Virus record (IMG/VR): IMGVR_UViG_3300032665_000138
Coordinates: 1-30,378 of that record
Reading direction: 5' to 3' (one strand)
DNA from: a virus
DNA: 30,378 nt
The position numbers and the translations under genes were made by a program. Shown here one piece after another: positions 7,646 to 15,823 of this stretch. The notes beneath the pieces are model-generated. The model saw only the letters and a list, made by a program, of their open reading frames with translations. It was not told where the DNA came from and made no database searches. Within the stretch, counting starts at the first letter, position 1. Every line of letters starts with the position of its first letter.

Positions 7646-9004
7646 TTACTGCAGAGGCGTCCTCATGGCCTTCTTCATGTCGTAGAGTGGGTCCTTGGGG
7701 TCGAGCTCCTCCGTGCTGGGCTCGGAGCCGGGGAGCAGGTTTTCCTTGCCCTGCGCCTTGGCCAGGGCGAGCTCCAGGGGGGAAGCGGCGGGGGCCGACA
7801 GCGCCTTGGTGAGCAGTTCCTTGAGCTCAGCCAGGGCGGCGCCCTGGTCGGCCACGGACTTCCGCAGGTTGCCGATCTCCTCGGCCTTCGAGCTGTCATC
7901 CTTGCTGGCGTCGTCCTTGACGCTGCCCAGGATCGCCTTCACGGCCTTGCCGCAGGCGTTCTTGTGGGCATCGCAGGCGTCCTTGTGGGCTTTGTGGGCC
8001 GCTTCGACGTCCTTCATCGCCTTGCTGCAGTCGTCCTTGCTGGCGTCGTCCTTAAGGGACTTCACCGCGTCGGAGGCATCCTTGTGCGCCTTGTGGGCAT
8101 CCTCCAGGTCCTTCCAGGCCTTGGAAACGTCGTCCTTGGCCGCTTTCTTGAGTTCATCGGCCATGTCGGCCTCCAATAAGACGGCCGGTTGGCCGTGTGG
8201 GTGGGATTCCCATCGCTTGAGCAGGTGGGCTTTCAAGGCCTTGGCAGCCTTGCTTTCAGCCCCGCGCAGGGGCATTCCTTCTGGCCCCGCGGCGGAGACC
8301 ATGAGCTCCTGGGTCTCCTCCTCGGTGAGCTCGCCGAACACCTCGACGCCCATGGACAGCCACTCGCGCAGCTTCGCGGGCATGGTGGAGTTGTCGCCCT
8401 CCATCTCGGCCTCGGCCTGGAGGGACTGGCACATCCAGCCGATCTCCTGGAGCATCTGGGCCAGGCTGCCCACGGTGAACATGGACTTCTGGGCCTCGGT
8501 GCCGTCGAACTTGGCGATCTGGAACCGGCAGTCCGGGTTGGCGGGCCGGTCCACCACGGAAACCTCGGAGAGGCTGATCCCGGTGATGATGTGCCGGTCG
8601 GTGGGATCGTACTTGACCTTGCGCCCGCCGATGCTGAAGCCCTGGAGTACCCCCTCCTTGACCTTCTTGACGGTCTCGGAGTTGATGATGCGGGCCTCGA
8701 ACTCGGTCTCCCCGGCGTCGTTGACGTGGATCGACAGGGCCTTCCCGGCGGCGATATTGCTGTGCATCTCGCGCACGTTCGCCCACTGCATGTATTCCGG
8801 GATGGCGGCCTTGATGGCGCTGGCCAGGATGACCTCGCCGTCGCTGTCCTTGGTCTCACTGGAGCAGAGGCCGGACACGATGATCGAGCCGTCGTCCTGC
8901 TCCTCGGCCTTGGTGAAGGTGGCGAACATGTTGAAGCGGGCCTTAGCCAAGGCCGCAGCGCTGCCCGCCTCCTTGAGCGCCTTGTAGGTGACGGCGTCTG
9001 GCAT
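7646..9004 (-). CDS. HK97-type prohead protease fused to a repeat-rich scaffold domain
   Basis: A 452-residue two-part protein. Residues about 25-170 match prohead serine proteases of family U35/S78: 'SDGEVILASAI' (54-64), His81 in 'REMHSN' and Ser124 in 'LQGFSIGGR', then 'LSEVSVVDRPANPD'. His81 and Ser124 are the likely catalytic pair. Residues about 280-400 are Lys/Asp/Ala-rich and helical with repeated 'AHKAHKDA' and 'KDDASKDD' units, as expected for an internal scaffold. The protease would cleave the scaffold during head maturation. A GTG three bases upstream is an alternative start; the ATG at 9004 overlaps the upstream stop as TGATG. Confidence 0.9.
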   Translation of the reverse strand: MPDAVTYKALKEAGSAAALAKARFNMFATFTKAEEQDDGSIIVSGLCSSETKDSDGEVILASAIKAAIPEYMQWANVREMHSNIAAGKALSIHVNDAGETEFEARIINSETVKKVKEGVLQGFSIGGRKVKYDPTDRHIITGISLSEVSVVDRPANPDCRFQIAKFDGTEAQKSMFTVGSLAQMLQEIGWMCQSLQAEAEMEGDNSTMPAKLREWLSMGVEVFGELTEEETQELMVSAAGPEGMPLRGAESKAAKALKAHLLKRWESHPHGQPAVLLEADMADELKKAAKDDVSKAWKDLEDAHKAHKDASDAVKSLKDDASKDDCSKAMKDVEAAHKAHKDACDAHKNACGKAVKAILGSVKDDASKDDSSKAEEIGNLRKSVADQGAALAELKELLTKALSAPAASPLELALAKAQGKENLLPGSEPSTEELDPKDPLYDMKKAMRTPLQ

Positions 9005-9237
9005 CACTTGCCTCCTTTCTTCTTGGAATCCAGGACCTTTTGGAAGTCCGAGTCCGACAGAACGGAGACCTCCTCCAGCTCGAACTTCTTGACCCCACCC
9101 CGGGGCGTGACCCTCCCCCGCACGGAGAACACGAAGTTTCCCTCAGCGGGCAGGGAGTCGGCATCCACCCGCAGCATGCCGATGGCCTTGTGGCGGTCGA
9201 AGCCGATAGTCACTGGAACTTGAATACCTCGTGGCAT
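9004..9237 (-). CDS. Small hypothetical protein upstream of the prohead protease
   Basis: A 77-residue protein, MPRGIQVPVTIGFDRHKAIG to SKKKGGK, with beta strands in the first half and a charged, Lys-rich C terminus. I do not recognise the family. It is coupled to the protease-scaffold gene (TGATG) and lies between head genes, so a role in the virion or head assembly is possible. GC use matches its neighbours. It has two short strands with 'FVFSVRGRVTPRGG', which could be a small beta barrel, but this is only a guess. Confidence 0.6.
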   Translation of the reverse strand: MPRGIQVPVTIGFDRHKAIGMLRVDADSLPAEGNFVFSVRGRVTPRGGVKKFELEEVSVLSDSDFQKVLDSKKKGGK

Positions 9238-9244
9238 GGTTTCC

Positions 9245-9451
9245 TCAGTCGTAGTGGAGCGCTTCGTTCTCGTTCAGGACGTCCTGGAGCGCCGCCAGGT
9301 TGTCGCCGCTGGGGTTGGTCACCGCCGCCTGGGCCGCCCCGCAGAGCCGGGCGTAGTAGGCCGCGAACGTCTTGCAGACGGCGTGTCCGCTCTGCTCGCA
9401 CATCTCGTAGACGCAGGAGGAGGTGGCGGAGGTGATGACCGGTAGCGGCAT
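9245..9451 (-). CDS. Small cysteine-containing hypothetical protein in the head module
   Basis: A 68-residue protein, MPLPVITSATSSCVYEMCEQ to ENEALHYD, with four cysteines at about residues 13, 18, 26 and 37. It is mainly helical. No known family was recognised. Its ATG overlaps the stop of the 9451-9924 gene as TGATG, and it is followed by the next small gene after seven bases, so it is a normal member of the late operon. The cysteine pattern (C-x4-C-x7-C-x10-C) is not a standard zinc ribbon. Confidence 0.55.
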   Translation of the reverse strand: MPLPVITSATSSCVYEMCEQSGHAVCKTFAAYYARLCGAAQAAVTNPSGDNLAALQDVLNENEALHYD

Positions 9452-9924
9452 CAGGCGCCACCCATCGTCTGGAAGCCAGCCACCTGGGCCCCGGTGCCGG
9501 AGATGGCCGTTACGTTCAGGCGGACGTACTTCCAGGGCACCAAGGGGCTCACTGAGGCGTCCGCGCCGAACATTCCGAGGCCAACCAAGGCGCTGGAGGC
9601 CGGGGGACCTGCGGCGGCTACACCGGCGCCCGTGCCAGTGAGGCTGATGGCCGTCCCCATGCCAGCCGGAGCGACGGCGTTCTGGTTGCCCATCGGCAGG
9701 CCCGGGATGTCGTCCCCGAACTCGAAGTGACAGGTGGCAGTCACCGCCCCGGACGTGCCGGTGAGCTGGGCGAAGTAGGCGTTGGGCGCGTCCGTGATCT
9801 TCGCCCAGGAAGACACGCCAATCGCGGTTAGAGGGGCGCCCACAGCCTTGGGCTGGGGCACGCCGGCGCCCGGGCCCATGCCACGGTGCCAGACTCGAAG
9901 GAAGCCATCATCTGCTTGGGCCAT
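9451..9924 (-). CDS. Hypothetical virion-associated protein following the portal
   Basis: A 157-residue protein rich in Gly, Ala, Thr and Val with likely beta structure ('YFAQLTGTSGAVTATCHFEFG', 'WKYVRLNVTAISGTGAQV'). The last strand pair resembles small phage structural proteins that measure or decorate the head, but no family is certain. It starts one base before the portal-MuF stop codon (adjacent TAA and ATG) and is coupled to the next gene (TGATG). The place between portal and protease suggests a decoration or head accessory protein. No signal peptide. Confidence 0.6.
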   Translation of the reverse strand: MAQADDGFLRVWHRGMGPGAGVPQPKAVGAPLTAIGVSSWAKITDAPNAYFAQLTGTSGAVTATCHFEFGDDIPGLPMGNQNAVAPAGMGTAISLTGTGAGVAAAGPPASSALVGLGMFGADASVSPLVPWKYVRLNVTAISGTGAQVAGFQTMGGA

Positions 9925-12246
9925 TTACTCCTCGCTTTCTTCAGGAAGGACTGCAATTCGGTCACACCGGCAATTCGGGTGGGCCACGTCATCCGCGGGG
10001 GTGCCGTCATCGAAGGCGCCGTCTACCGGGGCCTCCTTCCCGTCCAGGTCGTCGCACTGGTCGCAGGCATCCGCCTCGGCCGTGAGCCACTGGACCCGCT
10101 CGACGCCGGCCTCCTTGCTGATCTCCATGTTCCCCTTGAGATCAGCCATGGCAGATTCGGTGCGGGAAATTACCTCGGCCCGGTCGGGGCTGAACTCGTA
10201 GGCCTCGTCCAAGGCGTCGGCCAGGCGGTTGTTGGACCAGCCCTCGGTCATGGCCTGCTCGACTAGCTCCCGCACACCGTCCTTGGTGGTCTGGCTGATC
10301 CCCACGATCTGCTCGGCGGCGTGGGCTTCGGCCCAGGCGATGCCCCGCTCGTTCGCCAGCTTGAGCATGGCGTCCGTGGCGTTCAGGGTCTGACCGGCTG
10401 CCGCCGCCCCGCCCTGGTAGAGGTCCAGGGCCTGAGCCTGCAGGAGCGCCCGGAAGCGGTTGAAGTCCTCGTCGGTGACGATGTTGGCGATGGGTTCGCC
10501 GGGGGCCTTCGCCAGCTTGTGTTCGGTAGCCCGAACCCGGGAGATGGCTGCCTTGCGGATCCGGTCCAGTTCCTTGGCCGCCTTCAGGGTGTAGGAAGCC
10601 TCCATCCGGAGCAGGTCTTCCCGGTTGCGGCTGGGCAGAGCCTTCCGGTTCTTGGCCATCTTCTCGGCTGAGCGCCCCGAGGACTGGGAGAGGGCCGGTT
10701 GCTTAGGTTTCCCCGCCGCGGGGGGCTGCTTATCAGTGGACGCAGGCTGGGCCTGGCCTTGGGGGTCGGAGGCGGCTCCGGGGGGCGGGGAAAGGGGGTC
10801 CGGCTTCGGCGTGGGCGGCGTGGGCTTGGGGAGGCCCAGCTTCTCGGCGGCGGCAGCTGCATCCAGGATCCCAGCCGTCACCAGGGCAGCCAGAGCCTGG
10901 GCCTCGGGCAGGGTCGGGATGGCGTCGTCGGGGAGCGCGTCCAGCCCCAGGCTGTCGCGGACCTCGTTGCGCTTCACCGTGCCGTTGGCGAGGTTGATGT
11001 TGTTGACCTGGGCCCGAACCAGCGGATCAAGCGCCTCCTGGTCAGTCCAGGCGAACTCGCACTCCGGGCGGCCCATCCGGACGAGCATGTCGTCCACGAT
11101 GGACTTCCACCACTTCTTCAGGGGGACCAGGCCCTCCTTCTGAGCGGTCTCCTGGGCGGTCTCCGCGGTGCCACGGTTCATCATCTTGACGAACGGGGTG
11201 GGCGGCAGGCTGAAGGCGTAGCAGACCACGCGAGCCAGCCACTCATCGAACTCGTCCTTGAGCGGGTCCTTCTTCGTGTTCTCGAACTTGCACTCGTTCC
11301 CACCGGGGATCAGCAGGGGCCGCCCGCGGCGCTGCTGGCTGTTGCCGCGGAACAGGCTCTCCCAGTGGGCCTCGAGCTTGATGATCTCCTTGGAGTTCCA
11401 CTCCTTGGGGACGCCGATGATCAGGTCGGGCGCCGAGCCGTCCGTGTACCAGGCGAGCTGGTGGAACTGGCGGCGCAGGCAGAGGTTGACCGTGATGATG
11501 ATCTGCTCGACGCAAGACAGGCCGTAGCCCTTGTGGTTCCTGGGGCGCCGCGGGGCATAGATCAACTGGTCCCGGGTGTAGCCCACCGCGGGCATCCCCT
11601 TGATGATCTGGGTGTAGGCCTCACCCAGCATCGGCACCCGGCCCCAGGGGTCCAGGCGGAGCGTGATGGTGCCGCCGTGGATCGGCTCGAAGCCCCACAC
11701 ATCGCCCTTCAGGTCGCGGCGAACGTAGGCCGTGGCGCAGTCCCCGACGAAGTGATCCTCGAGCAGCCGCCCCTGCCACTGCTCCCAGGGCTCACGCTTG
11801 TCGGGCGACTGGAAGAACTTGACCAGGTCCTCCTGCACATCCCCGAACTTCTTACCGCCGGGCGCCCTGCGGAGCCGGATGGTCCACTCCTGGCCGGCCA
11901 TCTGGTCCTTGCGCGTCTCGATGCAGAGCCGGGTCAGGTCGTGGATGTCCGCCAGGCTGTAGAGCTCCTGGAACGGGGTCATCTCCTCCGAGCGGGGCGC
12001 CCACTGCATGTTCGCCGTGAGGGGGTAGTCCCGCATCCGGCCCGCCACCTCTTCGGGGGCGACGGGGACCATGGGCGTGCCGGGACCGAAGAACTGCTCA
12101 GCCGGGGCGGTGCCATCCCAGACCCAGCGGGCCAGGGCGGCAGCGCGGGAGACCAGGGAGGCGGGCTGGGGCTTCGCCGGGGTCATGGTGGAGACGTCCA
12201 CCACGCGGCCATCGCCCAGGGTGCCGGAGAGGAGGGGGGTGGCCAT
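9925..12246 (-). CDS. Portal protein fused to a MuF-like head morphogenesis domain
   Basis: A 773-residue protein with two parts. Residues about 80-465 match the portal: 'TRLCIETRKDQMAGQEW', 'QWQGRLLEDHFVGDCATAYV', 'YTRDQLIYAPRRPRNHKGYG' and 'FSLPPTPFVKMMNRGTAETA' are typical. A Pro-rich linker (about 470-525) follows. The C-terminal part (about 540-773) is a MuF/SPP1 gp7-like domain: 'VISRTESAMAD' and then C728, C731, H756, C759 and C761 in 'ACDQCDDLDG' and 'HPNCRCD', the family's metal-binding-like pattern. The portal forms the DNA gate; MuF proteins are minor head proteins. Usually these are two genes; here they are one frame. The ATG overlaps the upstream stop (TGATG). Confidence 0.92.
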   Translation of the reverse strand: MATPLLSGTLGDGRVVDVSTMTPAKPQPASLVSRAAALARWVWDGTAPAEQFFGPGTPMVPVAPEEVAGRMRDYPLTANMQWAPRSEEMTPFQELYSLADIHDLTRLCIETRKDQMAGQEWTIRLRRAPGGKKFGDVQEDLVKFFQSPDKREPWEQWQGRLLEDHFVGDCATAYVRRDLKGDVWGFEPIHGGTITLRLDPWGRVPMLGEAYTQIIKGMPAVGYTRDQLIYAPRRPRNHKGYGLSCVEQIIITVNLCLRRQFHQLAWYTDGSAPDLIIGVPKEWNSKEIIKLEAHWESLFRGNSQQRRGRPLLIPGGNECKFENTKKDPLKDEFDEWLARVVCYAFSLPPTPFVKMMNRGTAETAQETAQKEGLVPLKKWWKSIVDDMLVRMGRPECEFAWTDQEALDPLVRAQVNNINLANGTVKRNEVRDSLGLDALPDDAIPTLPEAQALAALVTAGILDAAAAAEKLGLPKPTPPTPKPDPLSPPPGAASDPQGQAQPASTDKQPPAAGKPKQPALSQSSGRSAEKMAKNRKALPSRNREDLLRMEASYTLKAAKELDRIRKAAISRVRATEHKLAKAPGEPIANIVTDEDFNRFRALLQAQALDLYQGGAAAAGQTLNATDAMLKLANERGIAWAEAHAAEQIVGISQTTKDGVRELVEQAMTEGWSNNRLADALDEAYEFSPDRAEVISRTESAMADLKGNMEISKEAGVERVQWLTAEADACDQCDDLDGKEAPVDGAFDDGTPADDVAHPNCRCDRIAVLPEESEE

Positions 12247-12533
12247 CAGAGCGCCCCGCCTGGGAAGCCGTGCTGGTCATGCCGGACGCCGCAGTTCTTC
12301 TCAACCATGTCGAGCCTGAACTCAACGATCTTTATCTTCCCGGTGACATCATCGGCCTTGTTCTGGACGTCCTGGATCCACTCGTCCCGCAGCTTGTCCT
12401 CTTCCTCGATTCGCTCTAACCGCTCGATGAACAGGGATTGGATCGTGTGCTTCAGGTCCCGGTGGGACGAATAGAGCAAGCCACAGGCCCCGAGAGAGAC
12501 CGAGCAGACGCTGATCCATTCCCCAGGAGTCAC
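12246..12533 (-). CDS. Small membrane protein with coiled coil, possible spanin or lysis accessory
   Basis: A 95-residue protein with one N-terminal hydrophobic segment (about residues 6-21, 'WISVCSVSLGACGLL') followed by a charged helix or coiled coil from about 33 to 80 ('SLFIERLERIEEEDKLRDE', 'VTGKIKIVEFRLDMVEKN'). This is the outline of an inner-membrane spanin (Rz-like) or of XhlA-type holin partners. It is coupled by ATGA to the holin gene just upstream, which supports a lysis role. No o-spanin lipoprotein is visible nearby. Function is inferred. Confidence 0.6.
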   Translation of the reverse strand: MTPGEWISVCSVSLGACGLLYSSHRDLKHTIQSLFIERLERIEEEDKLRDEWIQDVQNKADDVTGKIKIVEFRLDMVEKNCGVRHDQHGFPGGAL

Positions 12534-13066
12534 TTGGCCTCCGTGGGCGTGGAGTTGTAGAGCATGTGATCCTTGACGGGATCAGTGCTGGACTTGCCGT
12601 AGTAGTAGTTCGTACAGCCAACCCAGGCCGTGCCCAGGGAGCCGACCATCACGTAGAGGACGGCCTTGTTCGCTTCGGGGATGGGGAGGAACATCATTGC
12701 CACCAGGAGCACAAAGAACCCGACGGTGATGATGTAAAACCCGGCGGCGGGGGTCTTGTCCTTGACGGCGATCTCCCGCTTTCGGGCGCTGTCGCGGTCG
12801 TCGGCGGCGATCTTCTCCAGGGCCTCGGTGTCGGCGAAGCCCATCTGGGCCATCTGGGCGGCGAAGTCATCCTCGATCTTCTTGATGGCGACGAGCTGGT
12901 CAGGCGTGGCGTTCTGGATGGCGGCGCTGAGGGTGTCGGGGTTGGCGTCGGGAGTGCCCAGGGCCTTGGCGATGGCGGCTCCGGCGATGCCACCGAAGGG
13001 CCCGCCGAGCGCCGTGCCGAGCATCGGTGCGACGGTCTTGACGATGGACTTCCAGTCAAAGGACAT
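12530..13066 (-). CDS. Holin of the three-transmembrane (HI1416/GTA) type
   Basis: A 178-residue protein beginning MSFDWKSIVKTVAPMLGTALGG. Three membrane segments are visible near residues 16-36, 108-128 and 134-155. Between the first two lies a charged linker with 'ATPDQLVAIKKIEDDFAAQM' and 'DRDSARKREIAVKD', which are characteristic of the '3TM holin' family (PF11351 type). The C-terminal 'LGTAWVGCTNYYYGKSS' also fits. It would make the pores that release the endolysin. It is separated from the endolysin gene by three virion-like genes, which is unusual. The next gene is coupled by ATGA. Confidence 0.85.
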   Translation of the reverse strand: MSFDWKSIVKTVAPMLGTALGGPFGGIAGAAIAKALGTPDANPDTLSAAIQNATPDQLVAIKKIEDDFAAQMAQMGFADTEALEKIAADDRDSARKREIAVKDKTPAAGFYIITVGFFVLLVAMMFLPIPEANKAVLYVMVGSLGTAWVGCTNYYYGKSSTDPVKDHMLYNSTPTEAK

Positions 13067-13078
13067 CAGGCACCTCCC

Positions 13079-14089
13079 TCATACGAGCCAGCCCGGGGTG
13101 GGCGGCAGGACGGTGACGAAATTGGTGGGCTTGGAAACCACGAGCCCGGCCTGGCCGGGCGTGTTGACGTAGGTCCCGGTGGCGCCACCGTTGACGACGA
13201 GCAGACCGCCGCTGGTGCCCGTGATGGCTGCCAGACCCCCACCAGAACCCGACCCGGTGAACGTCAACGCCGCGGAGCTGGTCCCGCTGATCGGCGCGGC
13301 GAACGATCCAGCGGAGGTCCCGCCGAAGGCCAGCAGGTCGGAACCCGTGCCCTTGACGCCATGCGCACCTGTTCCGGTGGCCAGAATGGCGAGGCTGTCC
13401 GAGCTGGAGCCGTTGAAAGACTGGGTGAAGGTGCCCGTGCCGGTAGGTGCAAGGGCCAAGGCGCCCGAACTGGAGCCTGCCGTCTTTAGCGTCCCAGTAG
13501 CCGACCCTGAGATGGCCAGTGCATCGGCGCTTGTTCCCTGGAGGGTGACCACGCCAGACGAGGCGCCGGACACCGCCAGGGCGTCTGCAGAGCTTCCGGA
13601 GAACGATGTCGCGCCGTAGTTGCCAGAGGCGGACCCAGCCAGAGCGAGGGTATCTGTCCCGGTTCCGGTCGCACCTTGGGCGCCCGTGCCAGCAGGGATG
13701 AACGCCAGGGTGCCCGAACCGCTGCCCACTTCACCCTGTGCCCCGGTGGCGACCGAGAGGATGGCGACCTGAGCCGAGGATAGGCCGATGGCGACCAGGA
13801 CCCCAGCGGCGAGCCCCAGGAGGGAGACCAGCGCCGAGCTCGACCCGGATAGCGGTGTGATGAAGGAGCCCGAACTGGCTCCGGTGACAGCCAGCGGGGC
13901 AGAAGAGGCCCCAGCCTCACCAAGTTCTCCTGTGTCCAGGTCTGCCGTGACGATGCCCAGGGTCCCGGATGATGTGCCAGTAATCCCCGACTGTTGGATG
14001 TTCTGCCCGAAAGTCACCGAGAACGTCTGCCCCGCCTGAATCGGCGGGACATTCTGGTTAGGGCTTTGCTGCCAAAGTTTGGCGCCCAT
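13079..14089 (-). CDS. Repeat-built Gly/Ser/Ala-rich protein, candidate fibre or solenoid
   Basis: A 336-residue protein made of about 13 imperfect repeats of 18-25 residues, each starting G-[ST]-[SG]-[SAG] and then Leu-Ala-[IVLF]-x-x-x-[AS]-[ST]-G, for example 'GTSADALAISGSATGTLKTA' and 'GSSSDSLAILATGTGAHG'. The regular small-residue and Leu pattern suggests a beta-solenoid or extended fibre. The N terminus (MGAKLWQQSPNQNVPPIQAGQ) may be an anchor, and the end 'VVSKPTNFVTVLPPTPGW' is not repeated. The gene is next to two virion-like genes and the holin. Function is inferred. The ATG overlaps the stop of the next gene (TGATG); a GTG three bases upstream is an alternative. Confidence 0.7.
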   Translation of the reverse strand: MGAKLWQQSPNQNVPPIQAGQTFSVTFGQNIQQSGITGTSSGTLGIVTADLDTGELGEAGASSAPLAVTGASSGSFITPLSGSSSALVSLLGLAAGVLVAIGLSSAQVAILSVATGAQGEVGSGSGTLAFIPAGTGAQGATGTGTDTLALAGSASGNYGATSFSGSSADALAVSGASSGVVTLQGTSADALAISGSATGTLKTAGSSSGALALAPTGTGTFTQSFNGSSSDSLAILATGTGAHGVKGTGSDLLAFGGTSAGSFAAPISGTSSAALTFTGSGSGGGLAAITGTSGGLLVVNGGATGTYVNTPGQAGLVVSKPTNFVTVLPPTPGWLV

Positions 14090-14523
14090 CACTCATCCCA
14101 CACGATGTAGCCGTTCAACACGGAACCGGCGCTGCCGCCGTAGTTCCACAGGAACAGGCACGAGGACACGGGCACCACCAGGTCGCGCTCGCCGAAGGTC
14201 CAGATGATTCCGTTGCCGATGGCGGCGGGGAGCGTGATCTTGCGGAGGTAGTTCGACCCGACCGTGCCAGCCGCCGACCAGGCCGTTCCCACGGTCGCAG
14301 TGGCGGCGGCGTCAGCGGCGTCCACCGGCTGCCCGGCCACAGGGGATGTCGCCGTGCCTACCGTCGCCGGCCGGATCAGGCCGATGCTGGAGGCCGTGGC
14401 GGCGTTGAGGAATAGCCCGATCTCACGAACATAGGCCCGCTCGGTCGATGCCGTGATGAGGTTCGCGTAGGCCGCAGAGGCTGCGGCGGCTGGCGTGGAG
14501 AACCCCAGGGAGAATCGAGCCAT
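14089..14523 (-). CDS. Virion-like protein in the fibre/lysis block
   Basis: A 144-residue protein, MARFSLGFSTPAAAASAAYAN to LNGYIVWDE. It is beta-rich, with 'ERAYVREIGLFLNAATASSIGLI' and the C-terminal 'IGNGIIWTFGERDLVVPVSS'. Such text occurs in small phage structural proteins that decorate heads or tails, but I cannot assign a family. The long open frame to 15189 is a shadow of the next gene; the ATG at 14523 follows just after the stop of the 14526-15107 gene. It is coupled to the repeat protein gene. It may be a receptor-binding or decoration component. Confidence 0.6.
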   Translation of the reverse strand: MARFSLGFSTPAAAASAAYANLITASTERAYVREIGLFLNAATASSIGLIRPATVGTATSPVAGQPVDAADAAATATVGTAWSAAGTVGSNYLRKITLPAAIGNGIIWTFGERDLVVPVSSCLFLWNYGGSAGSVLNGYIVWDE

Positions 14524-14525
14524 GG

Positions 14526-15107
14526 CTACATCTGCCGCGTGAACGAGGTGATCGACAGCGGGCCGCCCGCCACCAAGGAGGTGGTGTTCAGGTTGAGGTC
14601 GGCGCCTGACGTGCCGACCGTGCCCTGCTCCATCGTGTTCATCAGGTAGGCCGTGCCGCTGCCTGTAAGGGTCGTGCCCGTGGCGATGAACATCTGGCCG
14701 GCGGCCAGGGATGTGATCCCAGCGCTCAGTCCGATACTCTGGTAATTCGCCAGGGTGGACGAACCCGGCGCCTGCACCATGTAGACGTTGCCCACCACGA
14801 AGGACGACCCGCTGATGCCGCTGGTGCCCTGGGCATAGGACCGGAAGAAGGTGGCCGTCGCCGTGGCGTAGACGTTCTGTTGGGTGATCGAGTTGGCCGT
14901 GATGACCGAGGGGGTGGCCGCAGTGGCCGTGCCGAACGCCGTAGAGCTGAACGGGTTGGCTGCGATGATGGCGTTGCCGCTGAAGGCGGTGTCCGCATTG
15001 GTCGGCGCCGTGCCGGAGAAGATGGCCAGCTGCGAGGCGGCGCCCCAGAGCGCGTTGTAGTCGTTCAGGAGGGCCTGGCGGTTGGCCATGGCGAGCGTGA
15101 GCGTCAT
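14526..15107 (-). CDS. Hypothetical virion/fibre protein
   Basis: A 193-residue protein, MTLTLAMANRQALLNDYNALW to LSITSFTRQM. After an N-terminal helix it is rich in Thr, Ser, Ala and Gly with alternating small and hydrophobic residues ('SSTAFGTATAATPSVITANS'), the composition of phage fibre or decoration proteins. No family was recognised. Its ATG overlaps the endolysin stop as TAATG and it ends just before the 14089-14523 gene, so three such proteins lie in one row. Together they may form a tail fibre or head-fibre assembly (inference). Confidence 0.6.
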   Translation of the reverse strand: MTLTLAMANRQALLNDYNALWGAASQLAIFSGTAPTNADTAFSGNAIIAANPFSSTAFGTATAATPSVITANSITQQNVYATATATFFRSYAQGTSGISGSSFVVGNVYMVQAPGSSTLANYQSIGLSAGITSLAAGQMFIATGTTLTGSGTAYLMNTMEQGTVGTSGADLNLNTTSLVAGGPLSITSFTRQM

Positions 15108-15799
15108 TAGTCAGCCCCTCCTTCATCGGGTGTGATCGCCACAGCCGGACTGGAGCCCCCGTCCGCGCTGGGGGTAAGCTCGGCAGCAACGCCAGCGCCG
15201 GGGGCAGGTGAGCCCGCAGGCTCGACAGGGGGCAAGGCTTTAGCCCGGATGAGCCAGCCCGCCAGGAACTTCGCGCTCTGGGGCCGATTCACCACGCGGG
15301 TCTGGTAGTAGTCGCAGGCCTCCTCAACCAGGCCGTCCAGGATGGCCGTGGGGCTGGAGGCCAGGATGGCTGTCTGGGTGTTCGGGCCCCAGGCGCCGTC
15401 CTGGGTGATCTCCACGCCGAGGCCGTAGAGCACCGCCTGGACGAGGTGGATAGCCGGATGCAGCCCCTCGTTCACCGCCAAGTCGAGCAGCTTGGTGGCC
15501 ACCCGCTGATCCAGCGCGTCGAAGCGCCAAAAGGCGGCACGGTAGACCTGGGCCAGCTTCTCATCGCTGATCGCCTTCAAGTCATCAACCGTGCCGATTC
15601 CGTAGGCCTTCGCCAAGTAGAGCGTCAGCCCCCAGGCCGTGGCCCCGCCCGCGTCATCGGGGTCATCCGTGAACCAGAAGTGTTCCTTGCCCAACGCCTG
15701 AACATGCGCCATCCCCGCGGCGACGTCGGAAACACCGACAGGCCACCCGATCACCTCATGGTTGAGGACCCAGGGTAGGGCTTGCGCGAAGTCGGCCAT
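15107..15799 (-). CDS. Endolysin: GH108-type muramidase with C-terminal peptidoglycan-binding domain
   Basis: A 230-residue lysis enzyme. Glu15 in 'VLNHEVIGW' is the likely catalytic residue, and 'TDDPDDAGGATAWGLTL' (about 44-60) is the second hallmark of glycoside hydrolase family 108 N-acetylmuramidases. Compared with short members, about 25 residues lie between the Glu and the DPDD motif, which may be a local insertion. Residues about 110-175 ('LLDLAVNEGLHPAIHLVQAV', 'DGAWGPNTQTAIL') match the PG_binding_3 domain often fused to this family. The last 40 residues are a Pro/Gly/Ala tail. There is no signal peptide, so export needs the holin at 12530-13066. Confidence 0.88.
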   Translation of the reverse strand: MADFAQALPWVLNHEVIGWPVGVSDVAAGMAHVQALGKEHFWFTDDPDDAGGATAWGLTLYLAKAYGIGTVDDLKAISDEKLAQVYRAAFWRFDALDQRVATKLLDLAVNEGLHPAIHLVQAVLYGLGVEITQDGAWGPNTQTAILASSPTAILDGLVEEACDYYQTRVVNRPQSAKFLAGWLIRAKALPPVEPAGSPAPGAGVAAELTPSADGGSSPAVAITPDEGGAD

Positions 15800-15823
15800 G
15801 GTCTACCTCTCGTGGAAGCAGAC

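Noticed and set aside
6151-7812. 553-residue open frame on the plus strand
   Set aside because: It lies exactly opposite the major capsid gene, has the Gly/Val/His-rich text of an antisense frame in GC-rich DNA, and has no family resemblance.
10699-12474. 591-residue open frame on the plus strand
   Set aside because: It is the shadow of the portal-MuF gene; long antisense frames are expected with high GC at third positions.
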